From an uncultured Eubacteriales bacterium (GTDB lineage Bacteria > Bacillota > Clostridia > Monoglobales > Monoglobaceae), in contig CAJLFL010000093.1 of NCBI GenBank assembly GCA_905205855.1, positions 1-7,290 on the forward strand: DNA of 7,290 nt, given 5' to 3'. Both the position numbers and the translations under genes were made by a program. The notes beneath the pieces are model-generated. The model did no database searches. It was not told where the DNA came from and was given only the letters and a program-made list of their open reading frames with translations. This document shows, piece by piece, positions 6,729-7,290 of this stretch. How positions within the stretch are numbered: position 1 is the first letter of the stretch; every line of letters begins with the position of its first letter.

Positions 6729-7290
6729 TTGATTACAAATGATATAAAGTATGTAGGCGTAAATGACCATGAGATAGATTTGTTTGAAGGTCAGTATGTT
6801 GTAGAAAACGGAATGGCATATAATTCATATGTCATAACAGACGAAAAAATCGCTGTTATGGATTCGGTAGACGCACGTTTTGCAGATGAATGGCTTGATA
6901 ATATAAAAAAGACGCTTGACGGCAGGACACCGGACTATCTTGTTGTTCATCATATGGAGCCGGATCATTCTTCAAGCATATTAAGCTTTACCGAGGCATA
7001 TCCTGAGGCGGAAATTGTTTCATCGGCAAAGGCTTTTGTTATGATGAAGCAGTTTTTCGGTACTGATTTTGCCGACAGGCAGATTGTTGTAAAGGAGGGG
7101 GACAAGCTGCCGCTTGGTAAGCATGAACTAAGCTTTATTGCAGCGCCGATGGTTCATTGGCCTGAGGTTATGGTCAGCTATGACTCTGCGGATAAGGTTT
7201 TGTTCTCGGCGGACGCTTTTGGAAAATTCGGCGCACTGGACGCGGACGAAGATTGGGCATGTGAGGCACGCCGCTATTATATCGGAATTG
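6729..7290 (+). CDS. fprA: FprA-family A-type flavoprotein (diiron O2/NO reductase), 3' truncated
   Basis: The frame is open from TTG 6729 to the window end (187 codons); family members are about 400 residues, so the rest of the metallo-beta-lactamase-like domain and the C-terminal flavodoxin domain should lie beyond. The N-terminus (I-T-N-D-I-K-Y-V-G-V-N-D-H-E-I-D-L-F-E-G-Q-Y) is typical of the family and supports the TTG start. The diiron ligands of the H-x-E-x-D motif are visible as H75, E77 and D79, followed by H143 in MVHWPEVM and D162 in FSADAFG; the last His ligand would be past the end. These cytoplasmic enzymes reduce O2 to water or NO to N2O, usually with electrons from rubredoxin or a fused reductase, and protect anaerobes. 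The gene has its own promoter and probable operator. The family call is firm, but whether O2 or NO is the main substrate cannot be read from the sequence. Confidence 0.94.
   Translation, partial: MITNDIKYVGVNDHEIDLFEGQYVVENGMAYNSYVITDEKIAVMDSVDARFADEWLDNIKKTLDGRTPDYLVVHHMEPDHSSSILSFTEAYPEAEIVSSAKAFVMMKQFFGTDFADRQIVVKEGDKLPLGKHELSFIAAPMVHWPEVMVSYDSADKVLFSADAFGKFGALDADEDWACEARRYYIGI

Noticed and set aside
6567..6770. 67-codon open frame on the minus strand
   Set aside because: It crosses the promoter and start of the flavoprotein gene and shows no coding features.

Overview
The window looks like chromosomal DNA from an anaerobic member of the Clostridia (Bacillota). The reasons are strong GGAGG-type ribosome-binding sites, a consensus sigma-A promoter, S-layer homology (SLH) surface proteins, a cohesin/dockerin pair, a bacterial L-lactate dehydrogenase and an FprA-type diiron flavoprotein. 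The mix of surface proteins suggests a gut or rumen species, but I cannot name a genus. All genes are on the + strand, and both window ends cut through a gene.

Region 1 (1-5488) is a cell-envelope cluster of three tightly packed genes. The first, truncated at its 5' end, encodes a cohesin-like domain, a Gly8 run, a Pro/Thr linker and three SLH repeats. The second overlaps it by 4 bp (ATGA) and encodes a secreted protein with an acidic linker, a discoidin-like domain, an Ig-like domain and a C-terminal type I dockerin. The third, 14 bp further on, encodes a 1027-residue secreted protein with a related discoidin-like domain, SLH repeats and about 680 residues of unassigned beta-rich sequence. 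The simplest reading is a small non-catalytic docking platform: the first protein attaches to the wall through its SLH repeats and presents a cohesin, the second may plug into it through its dockerin, and the third is another wall-attached protein with a binding domain like that of the second. No carbohydrate-active catalytic domain is visible.

Region 2 (5527-6474) is an L-lactate dehydrogenase gene with the catalytic residues intact. It starts 38 bp after the envelope cluster and no terminator is visible between them, so read-through is possible, although the functions are unrelated.

Region 3 (6475-6728) is intergenic. It holds two copies of a 27-bp hairpin-forming direct repeat on either side of a perfect 8-bp-stem palindrome, which look like REP-type repeats. 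After them comes a textbook promoter (TTGACA, 17 bp, TATACT) whose spacer holds a perfect 12-bp palindrome, a likely operator.

Region 4 (6729-end) is the first 187 codons of an FprA-type A-type flavoprotein, an oxygen- or NO-reducing diiron enzyme. It starts at TTG and is driven by that promoter. The operator suggests that this presumed stress-defence gene is regulated separately from the genes upstream.
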